Positions 10,800-21,035 of a stretch of DNA of 46,915 bases are shown piece by piece. The notes under the pieces were generated by a model. The model worked only from the letters and a program-made list of their open reading frames with translations, did no database searches and was not told where the DNA came from. The position numbers were made by a program, and so were the translations under genes. Position 1 is the first letter of the stretch; every line of letters begins with the position of its first letter. The stretch is from Chara braunii (taxonomy: Eukaryota > Streptophyta > Charophyceae > Charales > Characeae). The stretch is taken from NCBI GenBank assembly GCA_003427395.1, contig BFEA01000287.1, positions 1,530,704 through 1,577,618 on the forward strand. Direction: 5' to 3'.

Positions 10800-11297
10800 T
10801 CATACAACTGAGTAGTCAGGGTTATCCCTCCTGCCAGCGGCGACACGGCTTAGAGTGAGGCGTTCGGGTTTATCGCCTGCACCTGACCCCGTATAAAGGT
10901 TGTCCTTCCACCTCCTTTCCTTGCTGCGAGACTCACTGAGGGTCTTGAGGTTACACCCATCAAAGTCGAAGAGTACTCCCCCAGGTGTCGAAGGTACACG
11001 AGGAAACACCACATGTAGCCAATTATCCCTCCAATAGCTCTCCCTGCGAAAGATGTAATCAGCAATCCTGTCATATGTGGTGCCCTTCACTCCCTTCTCT
11101 GCCCCCTGTACCGAATAGGTAATCACCAACGTATGTCTCGAAGTCGGTGACTCATTGGCCCTGATAGCAAAGCTCTGGTGTCCTACATGTCGATAGCAGA
11201 ACCTCTCAACCAGTCTACCCCACGTAGGGGCAGTCTCACGATGACGGGCCAGCTTGGACAGAAAGCGCACTCTCACTAGTGCGGATGCTCCCACCAA
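10800..11297 (-). CDS. Unrecognised 165-residue ORF
   Basis: An uninterrupted 165-residue minus-strand frame with mixed, non-repetitive composition. It has no signal peptide, zinc-binding pattern or enzyme motif that I recognise. It begins about 150 bp right of the truncated integrase and ends before the GGCCCGCCTGAA tandem repeats. The length is moderately unlikely by chance in this balanced-GC stretch, but no homology is visible. It could be a fragment of another transposon protein or a chance frame. The first 34 bases of the window copy part of this ORF as a library artefact. Confidence 0.25.
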   Translation of the reverse strand: MVGASALVRVRFLSKLARHRETAPTWGRLVERFCYRHVGHQSFAIRANESPTSRHTLVITYSVQGAEKGVKGTTYDRIADYIFRRESYWRDNWLHVVFPRVPSTPGGVLFDFDGCNLKTLSESRSKERRWKDNLYTGSGAGDKPERLTLSRVAAGRRDNPDYSVV

Positions 11298-11333
11298 GAC
11301 CTGGCCAGATGGTAGTCAGCAACACAATGTACA

Positions 11334-11580
11334 GGCCCGTCTGAATGGTCTGACTGAACTGCAACTCGATATAGGGCCCGCCTGAATGGGCCCGACTGAA
11401 CAGCAACTCAATATAAGGCCCGCCTGAATAGGCCCGACTGAACAACAACAATCTTAGAAGAAAGGGACCGCCTGAAGGGGCCTGGCTGAACTGCGACAAT
11501 CTCGGGAAATGAGCCCGCCTGAAGGGGCCCAGCTGAACAACAACAATCTCAAGTAGGCCCGCCTGAATAGCAACTGATCA
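11334..11580. repeat. GC-rich tandem repeat (GGCCCGCCTGAA family)
   Basis: About five diverged units each carry GGCCCGCCTGAA-(T/G)GGGCCCGACTGAAC followed by a CAAC-rich spacer, with a period of roughly 42-60 bp. Palindromic GGGCCC cores recur. Confidence 0.75.
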
Positions 11581-11778
11581 GTAAAACATCTCGGGCACAG
11601 GGATCAGTCATAAATGCTGAAAGTACTGGGGCTGGACAACGCCAAATCACCTGTGTAGGGACTAGACTGCAAATGCTCCTCGTGCGAGGGAAAGTATCAC
11701 GTGCATGAGGTGATGCTGATCAGCGAGGAAATAAATCAACGGGAGCGTGATGGCAAATCATCCCAGCTAGCAATCCTA

Positions 11779-12349
11779 TGCTCGGGCGTACAAGGGATCG
11801 TACTCAAACGACAATATCCAGCCTGGGCGCATACATATTCAGCGCAAGTGCACATGGGCGCGCACTCAAATAACGATATCCAGCCTGGGTGCACATGGCC
11901 GTACACTCTAACAGCAATGCCAAGCTTGGACGCGCACGGACGCGCACTCTAACTGCAATGCCAAGCTTGGGCGCGCATGCACTCTAACTGCAATGCCAAA
12001 CTTGGGCGCACATGAGCGCGTACTCTAACAACAATGCCAAGCTCGGGCGCGCACGGGCGCACAATCTAACAACAATATCAAGCTTGGGCGCGCACGGGCG
12101 CACACTCTAACAACAATACCAAGCTTGGGCGCGCATGGCCACTCACTTTAACAACATTACCAAGCTTGGGCGCGCACGAACGTGCACTCTAACAGCAATA
12201 TCAAGCTTGGGCGCGCACGGGTGCACACTCTAACAACAATACCCAGCTTGGGCGTGCACGGACGCACACTCTAACAACAATACCAAGCTTGGGCGCGCAT
12301 GGGCGCGCATGGGCGCGCACTTAAATAACAATATATGGTCTGGGCGCGC
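11779..12349. repeat. 41-bp satellite array
   Basis: Near-identical 41-bp units of the form AAGCTTGGGCGCGCACGGGC followed by a 'GCACACTCTAACAACAATACC'-like half are tandemly repeated from about 11920 to 12290. Older, more diverged units lie to the left, and an expanded last unit carries three GGGCGCGCA words. Each unit alternates a CpG-rich half with an A/C-rich half. The array stops exactly at the first base of the giant repeat. Confidence 0.9.
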
Positions 12350-12356
12350 TGTCGGA

Positions 12357-12382
12357 CAAAATACCCTTACAAAGGTATTTTG
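12357..12382. repeat. Imperfect palindrome at giant-repeat start (copy 1)
   Basis: CAAAATACCCTT and AAAGGTATTTTG flank a 2-nt centre, with one arm mismatch. The copy-2 equivalent (35277-35302) is perfect. Confidence 0.8.
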
Positions 12383-13009
12383 CCATGCCTATGCATTCGA
12401 CACGGTGGCGGCGTCGGCTACCATGACGGAGCCAGTCTGGAATAAAGGGGGTGTGCACGCTTGGTGCGACACTGGGAGCAAACTTCCTCGGCCATTGAGG
12501 CTGGGGCAAAATCGGTGAAAAAAAAAATTAAAAAAATGCGTGCGTGCGTGCGTGTGTGCGTTATTATGACGAGCGCCATGGTGATTAGGCTCAGTAGTAA
12601 TACCCCTCGACAGAAAAGAGGTCGAAGGGTCAGTTGGGTTGATGGTGTGTCAGGTAGATCTACGACACGCACTGAGACTTGGTCTGGTACTTGTCTGTCT
12701 ACCGATACCGGGGGTTTAAAAAAATTCAATTTTTTCGGCCTCCGAGTCGAGTACCCGCCACGTCTACCTCTACTTGGTGTGGTACCCGCCTACCCGCCAC
12801 TTGAGTGATTACGCCGCTGCGACCCTTGATGCCAAAGCCACGGCTAAGTACCGGCCCTTCGGGCCTTCCGATGAAATAAGTGCCCTTGAGGGCACGCGCA
12901 TACTCAAACCAACAAGCCTAAGAACGGACACACTGATTGACAAGCGTGCACAAGCACACAGTCTAAGAAGGTCAGACCTACTACATCTACTTATAGGGAG
13001 GCAGCTCTT

Positions 13010-13305
13010 TACTATATTGTGGTAAGAGCTAGCCCAATAGGTATAGGAATGGACTGATGAGTTAGAGATATTGGGATCAAATTCGACTTGCCTCTAGGCT
13101 AGCTCTTTTGCTAGCTACAAGAGGGCGGGCCTACTTTTTCACTCTCCCGTAGGCAAATGAGGTTCGAACACGCGACCTAAAAAATGGGAAATGTTGCAGT
13201 TAAACCCCGTTGTGACAATTGGCACAACAAGGTAGTTTAGTAGTTAGATTCCGTTTTCTTTTTTTTGTTGTTTTGTTATTATGATTATTATTATTATTAT
13301 TCTCT
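13010..13305 (+). mobile_element. tRNA-derived SINE-like relic (copy 1)
   Basis: A box-A-like word (TAGCCCAATAGGTATAGG, from 13030) is followed 43 nt later by a box-B-like word (GGGATCAAATTC, from 13073). That spacing equals the A-to-B distance of a tRNA gene. About 200 nt later the sequence runs into TTTTTTGTTGTTTTGTTATT and an ATT run, like a SINE tail. Copy 2 at 35930-36210 keeps the boxes better. The pol III promoter role is inferred. Confidence 0.5.
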
Positions 13306-13489
13306 ATCCTCTCGTAACTACTCCCTCACAGGCCACTGGATGAATCCGCCTCCAAGGCCAAGGCCGATTCATTCAGACCCGTCGTCCATGAGTCTGGCCG
13401 AAATCGCTAAGGAAGAGCCAACACACCTCAGTGCTACAGCGCCGCGTCGCGTGGACCAGTGAAAGCCGCTGGGAGGTAAAGCGCGATAG

Positions 13490-13690
13490 GGGAAAGGAGG
13501 CAGAAGAAAAGCACTACGGAGAGCGGGAGATGAAAAGTGCAAGAAAGCGGGAGGCGTGACCGAGTAAGGAAGGCGACCACGTAGACGAGGGTAGCGTGAG
13601 AAAAGAGAGGGATCGCGAAGAAGGAGAAAGAGAAAGAAGAAGAGAGAGAAAGAGAAGAAAGGGCGGAAAAGAAGAAGTGGAAGAGGAAGG
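13490..13690. repeat. Purine-rich (GA/AAG) tract, copy 1
   Basis: A G/A-biased stretch that gives artificial Ser/Phe-rich frames on the opposite strand. The equivalent tract in copy 2 is at about 36395-36600. Confidence 0.7.
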
Positions 13691-13823
13691 GCATCTACCT
13701 TACCGTACGATCAAACGACGACGAGGTAACATCGGGCGACGACTCCGACGGCGGTGGCGATGACAGGGGAGCAAGATAAAGGACAATAAGTCCTCAAGCT
13801 CGCGGCTCGTTCCCTAGCGCCAT

Positions 13824-13895
13824 CAAAGACAAAAAAAAAAAAAAAAACCCCGAAAGTAAATAAATAAATAAATAAAATAAGCAAATAAATAAAAA
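13824..13895. repeat. Poly-A and (AAAT)n run, copy 1
   Basis: An A run is followed by AAAT/AAATAAAT units and then inverted GTGAATGAATCTAAC / GTTAGATTCATTCAC words about 15 nt apart (13900-13940). The same arrangement is present in copy 2 at about 36738-36850. Confidence 0.75.
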
Positions 13896-13985
13896 CAAAG
13901 TGAATGAATCTAACACATCAACGAGGTTAGATTCATTCACTACCATACATGTGTGTGTGTATGTGTGTGAGTGTGAGGGAGAGAG

Positions 13986-14280
13986 TTCTTCTTCTTCCTT
14001 CTCTTAGTCCACTGTCTTCTCCTCTCTCTCATCATCTGACTTCTCAATATCTGCGGATCTAAGAGACAGAGAGAAAGGGAGAGAGAGACGGATATATATT
14101 TTCACGCTTTGGGCTTCCGTTGCCACGATCTGGACACATGAAAACGGATACGAGAAACTATGGGTCTCCAACCGTGGCCAACAGCTAAGTATCCGCCCCT
14201 CGTTGCACGTCACTTGGAACGATAGACTGAGCAAATCAAAAAGTGGCAGTGTATATTTCCACGTTTTGGCGAAAGATTCA
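13986..14280. repeat. Alpha module 1 of copy 1
   Basis: A pyrimidine-rich head (CTTCTTCTTCCTTCTC), a purine tract and a body are shared, with clear divergence, with modules starting near 15886 and 17441. Shared body words include 'GTCTCCAA', 'GGCCAACAGCTAAGT' and 'GCTCGTCCTATCGAT'. These indicate internal duplication of the giant repeat. Confidence 0.7.
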
Positions 14281-14348
14281 TTCCGTTTTTGCTCGTCCTA
14301 TCGATAGAACATGTGTATGTGAGACGTTCATGATTCGACTATGTATGT

Positions 14349-14628
14349 NNNNNNNNNNNNNNNNNNNNNNNNNNNNNNNNNNNNNNNNNNNNNNNNNNNN
14401 NNNNNNNNNNNNNNNNNNNNNNNNNNNNNNNNNNNNNNNNNNNNNNNNNNNNNNNNNNNNNNNNNNNNNNNNNNNNNNNNNNNNNNNNNNNNNNNNNNNN
14501 NNNNNNNNNNNNNNNNNNNNNNNNNNNNNNNNNNNNNNNNNNNNNNNNNNNNNNNNNNNNNNNNNNNNNNNNNNNNNNNNNNNNNNNNNNNNNNNNNNNN
14601 NNNNNNNNNNNNNNNNNNNNNNNNNNNN
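14349..14628. other. Assembly gap (280 N) inside a TG microsatellite
   Basis: Both gap edges read ACTATGTATGT, and copy 2 runs through the same place (about 37245-37275) with a single ACTATGTATGTGTGTG and no extra sequence. The two contig ends probably overlap, so the gap is likely spurious or contains only more TG units. Confidence 0.85.
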
Positions 14629-14632
14629 ACTA

Positions 14633-14673
<41 letters not shown>

Positions 14674-14837
14674 ATCGCGGCGGACCTCACGATGCTTCCG
14701 TAGATAGCATGAGCAACGAATCTCCCAAAACAACAGGGAAATATGCGCTTCATTTGCGCCAGCCGCTATCACGTCTTCACCGCTGCTCGCCCACTGTCGG
14801 GCGTTCGATCTCGCTCGCCCGTGGAATGTCAATCGTG

Positions 14838-15092
14838 TGCGAATTGTGTGTGAGAGGGAAAGAGAGGGAGAAAGAGAGAAGGAGGAGATGAGGGAAATCG
14901 AAGAAGGAGAGAGAAAGAAGGAGAGAGAAGGAGGGGAGAAAGATCGGAGAGGGAGAGAGAAGGAGGAGATGAGGAAAATCGAAGAAGGAGAAAGAAAGAA
15001 GGAGAGAGAAGGAGGGAAAGGAGATTGAAGAGGGAGAGAAGGAGAAGGTGAGAGAGGAGATGGAGAACGAGAGAAGAGAGAGAGAGCTTGGT
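14838..15092 (+). repeat. Long homopurine tract, copy 1
   Basis: Roughly 240 bases are almost purely G and A, built from diverged 'GAGAGAAGGAGGAGATGAGG..AAATCGAAGAAGGAGA' units of about 65 bp. The copy-2 equivalent is 37441-37695. Such mirror-like polypurine DNA can form triplex structure in principle; no function is shown. Confidence 0.85.
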
Positions 15093-15649
15093 GACATTTG
15101 GATCCAGAGTCGACATTGGACTTCAGACGTTTTGAAGAGGGACTATTTGGGACTTGTGGCGAGATTGGTGTTGGCGACTTTCCCATCTCCCTGTCTGACC
15201 CCTCCTCTTCGTTTGTGTATGTCTGGACCCGGCGCCTCCTTCCTGTGTATAGCGCCAGGTCCGTTCACACCTTGTGATGAGCCTGATGCATGTTTGGTCT
15301 GCGTTGGAACATTGATTGGGCTAGTCATTGGTATCCTAGCATTCTGCTTTGCTATCTTGTACTACGAGAAAGAGGTCAGTCCCGGTCTGGTCAGGACTGG
15401 TATTTAAATCTTCCACCGCACTATAAAACACCATTTTGTAAGTATCGGAATGCACATTGTAGGTCGAGATTCCACTTGCGCTGCAATTTTCCATTCAGTC
15501 TTTTCGTCACGTTGTAGATCATCGGTTATTACGTGTGTTACGCGCTGTGCATGGCGAGATTCTATTCGCTCCGCACCGTTCGTTCAGTCCTTTTTGTCAC
15601 GTCGCAGACCCTTGGTTTATATGTACAACGCCCCTGGGCATGTAACAGA

Positions 15650-15885
15650 AAGGATAGAGAAGGAAAGAGAAAGAAGAGGAGAGAAAGATAGAAGATGAAG
15701 AAGAAAGGAAGATTGAAGAAAGAGGAGGAGAAAGGTCGAAAAGAGATAAGGGATAGGAGAGAAAGTGGAAAGAAGGAGAGAAGAGGTGAAGAGAGGGAGA
15801 TCTAAGGAAGAGAGAGATCTACGAGAGGTATGTGAGCGAGGGAGCCAAAAAGTAAGAGAGAGAGAGAGAGAGAAAGGGAGAGGCC
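15650..15885 (+). repeat. Second homopurine tract, copy 1
   Basis: A G/A-biased run of AAGA, GGAGA and AGAGAG words precedes alpha module 2. The copy-2 equivalent lies at about 38215-38455. Confidence 0.8.
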
Positions 15886-16146
15886 GTTTTCCTTCCTCCT
15901 CTAAGTCCACCACCCCTCACCCTCTCGCTACCCGATCTCGTCATCTGCGAACTACTACTACTACTACTACTACTACGAGAGGAAAAGACTATGAGTCTCC
16001 AATCTTGGCTGACAACTAAGTCTCCTACTTGCCCGTCGCTGCACGCTACTTGGATCGGTGGAGCGAGCAAACCAAAAAGTAGGCAGTGTATACTCCCGCG
16101 TTTTAGCAGATGATTCATTCTGATTTTGCTTGTCCTATCGATGGAC

Positions 16147-16175
<29 letters not shown>
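15886..16175. repeat. Alpha module 2 of copy 1
   Basis: Homologous to 13986-14280, with a pyrimidine head, a CTACTACTA run, 'GAGTCTCCAATCTTGGC' and 'GTCCTATCGATGGAC', and ending in a TG microsatellite (about 16148-16170). It starts about 1.9 kb after module 1. Confidence 0.7.
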
Positions 16176-16178
<3 letters not shown>

Positions 16179-16433
16179 TGGGTGTGTGAGGGGACTCCTA
16201 CCTGGGCGCACGGGTAATGACGGGGACAGATCATCGTAATTATCGATCTTGAACGAAGAATGTCGAGGAAGCGCTAGTCATCAGCTCGTGATGATTATTT
16301 TCCCGCCTTTTGTACACAGCGCCGTCGCTCATGTCGATTGAATGGTCCGGTGAAGTGTCTGATCGTAGTAATCTCGGCAATTTGCCGCCAAATGGGGGGG
16401 GTGTTGCGAAAGGTGTAGAGAACGTTATCATGT

Positions 16434-16483
16434 AGAAGAAGAAGAAGAAGAAGAAGAAGAAGAAGAAGAAGAAGAAGAAGAAG
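16434..16483 (+). repeat. (GAA)n microsatellite, copy 1
   Basis: A run of about 16 GAA units. The counterpart in copy 2 (about 38999-39045) has interruptions and a different length. Confidence 0.9.
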
Positions 16484-16915
16484 GGGAAAGGTGGGGAGAG
16501 GCGAGAATGCACATGGCATGTGTGAGTAGGAAACGAGGCTGTGAGTATAGTACGAGACATACCCGGTACAGGAAGCATGCGACAGTGGTCGCCATATGCC
16601 CGTACTTCGTTTCTGCTGTTGTCATCATCCTTCGACATAGTAGATATAGGCTAGGTAGGATTTGCCATCAGTAGCGTAGACGTCGAACACAAGATAGGAT
16701 AGTCAACTCTGGTTCCTCATTGAAGATGATGATACTACTCCAACATTGTGATTTATGAACTTGCTGATATGACTCGGTGCAATTCCGCTGTTTGTACGAG
16801 ATCACGACTATCAGGTCTCAAGTATGCGATGCTGCTTTGATTTAGGAAGTTCGCCGTCGATCATTTTACTCATTTGGTATGATTTTATTATTTGTCTTAT
16901 GATTGCTATTACTGA

Positions 16916-16940
16916 TTGATTAGTATTATCACTATTATTA

Positions 16941-16977
<37 letters not shown>

Positions 16978-17004
16978 CATACTATTGTTATTACTACTAT
17001 TGTT

Positions 17005-17039
<35 letters not shown>

Positions 17040-17045
17040 TTACTA
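16916..17045 (+). repeat. (TTA)n / (ATT)n microsatellite, copy 1
   Basis: Two ATT-unit runs are separated by an imperfect ACTATTGTTA stretch. The runs are shorter in copy 2 (about 39485-39600). Confidence 0.9.
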
Positions 17046-17440
17046 CTATTGTTAAGCAGTTATTTTATCTACCTTACCTGCCTACCGTATGGGAAAGGTG
17101 AAGACAGGTAGGAGGTGTGATGCTTCCGCAGGGGCATCAGTAGGTTGACAGTCATCCGCCCGACTTGCTGGAGAGCGCGCTTGTGCCATTTTCGCTCCTC
17201 ACGCTAAGTCACAATACGTTGCACACCACGTCAGGTTGCGTTGCGGACTGCAGCGAGCATAATTACCAGGCTATGGTTATGAAAGAGAAGTAGAAAAGAG
17301 AGAAAGCGAGAGGAAGAGAGATTGGACGGAGGTTAGGAGTACTTACCCATAACACCGTCTGCTCCAGCTTCGTCTTCGAGGTACCTGCAGCAATCACCAA
17401 CTAAGCCAGGTTACTACCTGGCTCATAGCAGTAAAGGATA

Positions 17441-17720
17441 GTCCTTCTTCTTCCTCTTTTCAGACCACCATCGTCCCCACCCTCTCGATCTGCCCTTACT
17501 GCATTTGCAGACTACGAGAGAAAGAGGGAGAAGGAGATGAGAAAGGTCGAAGAAGGAAGGGGAAGGTCGGGAATGAGAAAGATCGGAGAAGGGGAGAGAA
17601 AAGGGAGAGAAAGGGGAAAAGAGAAGGATGATAATATGAAGAGATGATAATGATGATGATGATGATGATAAGTGAAGGATGATGATGATGATGATGATGA
17701 TGACGTGGTAGCACTTACCT
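17441..17720. repeat. Alpha module 3 of copy 1, with (GAT)n
   Basis: The pyrimidine head CTTCTTCTTCCTCTTTTCAG is followed by 'CCACCCTCTCGATCTGC', a homopurine tract and GAT/ATG runs (about 17640-17705). It is homologous in layout to the modules at 13986 and 15886. The copy-2 equivalent is about 39991-40262. Confidence 0.65.
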
Positions 17721-17829
17721 AGTATTGGCGATGGTCTGCTATGGGCAGCATCTTCAAGCACTTCGGGCCGCACCTGATAACAAAAGGTTGCATTGTCTCC
17801 TTGTAGCCTGTAGTAGTAGTGTAGGAGTA

Positions 17830-18063
17830 GGTTGGGCGCCAGACGCCATTCCAGAGTGAGAACTACATGGAGTTATGCAGTTGGGGTGGCCCGATTGAGA
17901 TTGGACATTGACCCACGATCCTGCTGTATCGTTCTCAGAGGGATGGTTACTGGGTCCATTATGCTATCCGCTCTTGCTTTGACTACTTGGACTCCAGTGT
18001 GAGGATGCAAACTCGGATTCTGTGCTTCGTTCACATTCATGATCCTTGCGTTTATTATTTTTT

Positions 18064-18097
<34 letters not shown>

Positions 18098-18100
18098 GAA
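17830..18100. repeat. Beta module 1 of copy 1 (ATT-tailed)
   Basis: The module has 'GGGCGCCAGACGCCATTC', 'GAGTTATGCAGTTGGGGTGG', 'GCTGTATCGTTCTC' and 'GCTTTGACTACTTGGACTCC', ending in an ATT run. Related modules follow near 18380, 19575, 20030, 22705 and 23120. Confidence 0.75.
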
Positions 18101-18379
18101 CATTGTGGATCGAGGTAGTGAATGATACGAGAGACATACTTGGAGCTTGACGTGTGCGGCATGGTCCAAGATCTGTTTGTACTTGGGGAGCTGATGACAT
18201 CGTCAACAACATTGTAGATAGTCTGGGCACTGAGCACAGGGTAGGGATATCGACACTGTTTCTGTATAATGTTGATGATGATGTGAGGGCACTTGCCTTG
18301 TATAGGTGATGGTCTGCATGAACGAAACCTTCAAGTACTTCGGGTTGCTGCTGATGTCAACAGTTGCATTGTCAATTTG

Positions 18380-18660
18380 CAGGTTGCAGTAGCTGTGTAG
18401 GGGTAGGCTGGGCGCTGAGCACGAGTAGGAAAGGAGAAAGGACTGGACTCTTGTGTTGATATGGAAGAAGTACACTCCCTTTGACTTTGGTTTCGGTACC
18501 ACGAACCTCGATTGGTGTATTACTGGTGCAATGTTGCTCTTTGAACACGGTGTGACTTTCTGGTTTTCAGTGTGATGGCATAATATAGAATTGTCACCTC
18601 GCTGTTGCTTATTTCCCCTGCATTATTATTACTATTTATTATTATTATTATTATTGCGAT
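18380..18660. repeat. Beta module 2 of copy 1 (ATT-tailed), then poly-T
   Basis: A diverged copy with 'GTAGGGGTAGGCTGGGCGC' at its start and 'TTTCAGTGTGATGGCA' before the ATT run. It is followed at about 18670-18697 by about 27 T. In copy 2 the T run is shorter (about 41340-41351). Confidence 0.65.
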
Positions 18661-18717
18661 CAGACTCGGTTTTTTTTTTTTTTTTTTTTTTTTTTTCACG
18701 CTGTTCCAATATGCAAA

Positions 18718-19170
18718 ACGGTAGCGCAGCAAACAGGCGACATGCGCCTGCTCAAAACTCAGAGATATGGCATCCAGATACGAGTTCACTTCCAATCAGC
18801 TATGGCGACTCAGCACCCAACATCTTACTGTTCACGCACTCTCGATCACCCTGGATGCCCCACGCACATCACTCTGAACACTCACAACACACACACACAC
18901 TGCACTCTGTACTAAGCTGCGGCAGCTATGGCTGCCGCTACCTATCACTATGGCTACCCTGCGTCGCTCTCGCCCACTTCGTCTTCAGGCCTTCAGCAGA
19001 CCTCCTTGCACAAGACGTGATGCAGCGCTTCCGCATGGCTTCCGCATGACTGAATAGATGGCTGGGCGTAACCTCTTGATTTATATTTCTGTGATGCGTT
19101 GGTCTGACCTGTTTCCCTGGCCCGCGGTGTACACAGTCCCAGACGGTACTTGCTTGACTGGACCGGGACT
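18718..19170. repeat. Gamma module 1 of copy 1
   Basis: The segment has 'GCAGCAAACAGGCGACATGCGCC', 'CCCAACATCTTACTGTTCACGCAC', a CACACA run and 'CTTCGTCTTCAGG', 'CTCCTTGCACAAGACG', 'CCCAGACGGTACTTGC'. It is recognisably duplicated, with heavy divergence, at 20362-21035. Confidence 0.7.
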
Positions 19171-19200
19171 GGATTGAGCCGTATCGCATCACCGGTAAAG

Positions 19201-19400
19201 AGGAAAGAAGGGAAGACAAACGGGCACAGATGTATAGACTCTCGAGCAGACAGACAGTCTGCCGCAGGCAGCCGGACACCGGCAACCAGAACAGGTTGGA
19301 GCAGACAAACAAACATACAGACGAAAGAACAGACAAACATGGACTGACCGGAAGCGAAAAAAAAAAACAAAAAAAAAACGGACAGACATAGGGGAGGTGA
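19201..19400. repeat. GACA/ACAGA-rich segment, copy 1
   Basis: Repeated CAGACA/GACAGACAG words and an A-rich run (about 19357-19380). Related ACAGACA words recur at about 20585-20710. It holds no gene; the long minus-strand frames across it are low-complexity. Confidence 0.6.
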
Positions 19401-19574
19401 GATCGAAGGTGGTTCCTCGGAAGTGAAGGGCGCTGCATTGGTTATCAACGTAGAGTGTGGATGAAGGGGGGAGACGTGTATGAGTAGAGAGGAGGTCAGC
19501 ATTGGTGTTGATATCATCACTTGCTGGTAGTCAAGTTATCTGGTTGCTGTCATACTGTAGTTGAAGTAATGGGC

Positions 19575-19801
19575 TGTAGAGTAGATAGGGGGCCTGGCGT
19601 CACTCAGAACAGAGAGCTACATAGAGTTATGCTGTTAGTGTTGCCCTGATTGGGCTTGGATATTGACTCACGATTCTTTTGTATCATTCTCAATAAATGG
19701 CTGCTCGGTTCCGTTGTGCTATCTGCTCATGCTTGACTGCCGGGCTTCAGTGTGATTTGGCAATTGAGTCGCTGTGCTTCTTCCATATTCATGTATTTAG
19801 C

Positions 19802-19855
<54 letters not shown>

Positions 19856-19857
19856 GT
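19575..19857. repeat. Beta module 3 of copy 1 (ATT-tailed)
   Basis: 'GTAGAGTAGATAGGGGGCCTGGCGTC' and 'CTCACGATTCTTTTGTATCATTCTC' lead to an ATT run of about 55 nt. It is followed directly by a close relative at 20030. Confidence 0.8.
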
Positions 19858-20029
19858 ATGAACATTGGCGGGCAGATCAGACTCTGAGTTGGGGAACAAG
19901 GTGGTGAAAGTGGTGAGATACGTACCTGTTGCATGAAGAAAGGGCGGCATTGGTGTTGACATCATCACACGCTGGTAGTCAAGTTGCCTGGTTGCTGTCA
20001 TACTGTAGCTGTAGTGATAGGTTGTAGAG

Positions 20030-20248
20030 TAGATAGGGCGCCTGGCGTCATTCAAAAGAGAGAGCTTCATTGGGTTATGCTGTTGGTGTTGCCCTGTTGG
20101 GCTTGGACATTGACTCACGATTATTCTGTATCACTTTCAAATGGATGGTTACTTAGTTCCAGTGTGCCATCTGCTCTTGCTTTAACTACTTGGACTTCAG
20201 TGTGATTTGGCAACTTGGATTTTTGCGCTTCATCCACATTCAAGTTCC

Positions 20249-20294
<46 letters not shown>

Positions 20295-20335
20295 CATTAT
20301 TATTATTGTTATTATTATTATTATTATTAGTGTTA
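20030..20335. repeat. Beta module 4 of copy 1 (ATT-tailed)
   Basis: A close relative of beta module 3 ('GTAGAGTAGATAGGGCGCCTGGCGTC', 'GACTCACGATTATTCTGTATCA', 'TTTAACTACTTGGACTTCAGTGTG'), ending in ATT runs of about 90 nt. In copy 2 this ATT run has shrunk to about 30 nt (42910-42940). Confidence 0.8.
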
Positions 20336-20361
20336 TGTAATCAGACTCACTCTCATGCATG

Positions 20362-21035
20362 TGACAGCAGCACAGCAAACAGGCGACAAGCGCCTACCCA
20401 AACTCAGAGATATGGTAGCCGAGAGCACAGTTCAAGAGCTGGTTCACTTCAAATGGCTCTGGCACAACAGCGCCCAACCGCTTACTGTTCACACACCCTG
20501 GATCCCGCTGGGTGTCCCACACACACACGCGGATACACACGCACAAACCATAAGTGACACTGATAAACAGTGACACACGCATGCACAGATGAACAGTCAA
20601 GGGCATTTAGACAAACACGGACAGACACAGACATACCAAGGCAAGACACAGTCAAGCAGACAAATGACGCAGATAGGGGGGGCAGATGTCACAAACACAA
20701 GACAACATACAGGCGCGGTCACTTTGATGAGAGAGCAGTGAAAACACAATGTGACATTGTGATAAACGCACGCACGCTCCACGCTGCAGTTGTGGCAGCG
20801 ATGGATGCCTCTACCCTATCGCTGTGGGTGCACTTGTCTCTTGCCGCTTCGACTTCGGGACTGCTGCAGACTTCCTCGCACAAGACGCTGAGACAACGCT
20901 TCCACTTGGCCCCGCAAGAATAAATGAATGACTGTGTGTTGCTTCTTGATTTATACCTTGTGACTCGTCGGTCGGCCCCTTTGTCCCTGGTCCATTGTGC
21001 ACCGAGTCCCAGGCGGTACTTGCAGATCTGGGCCG
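20362..21035. repeat. Gamma module 2 of copy 1
   Basis: A duplicate of gamma module 1: 'CAGCACAGCAAACAGGCGACAAGCGCC', 'CGCCCAACCGCTTACTGTTCACACACC', 'TCCTCGCACAAGACGCTGAG', 'GTCCCAGGCGGTACTTGC'. Spacing from module 1 is about 1.64 kb. Beyond it (21036-22700) lies non-coding sequence with CACA/GTGACA-rich words and no recognisable gene. Confidence 0.7.

Noticed and set aside
11779-12349. CRISPR-like regular repeat
   Set aside because: Units are contiguous 41-bp satellite copies with no unique spacers and no cas genes, in eukaryotic-type DNA.
14278-15186. Long minus-strand frame of 302 residues
   Set aside because: It depends on reading through 280 N and a homopurine tract.
15048-15407. 119-residue ORF with a hydrophobic segment resembling a membrane protein
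   Set aside because: It starts in a homopurine tract, and copy 2 carries frame-breaking indels and a 38-bp deletion, so the frame is not conserved.
18938-19520. Minus-strand frames of 166 and 175 residues
   Set aside because: Cys/Val/Phe-rich translations arise from GACA and A-rich repeats; the frames differ in copy 2 and no domain is recognisable.
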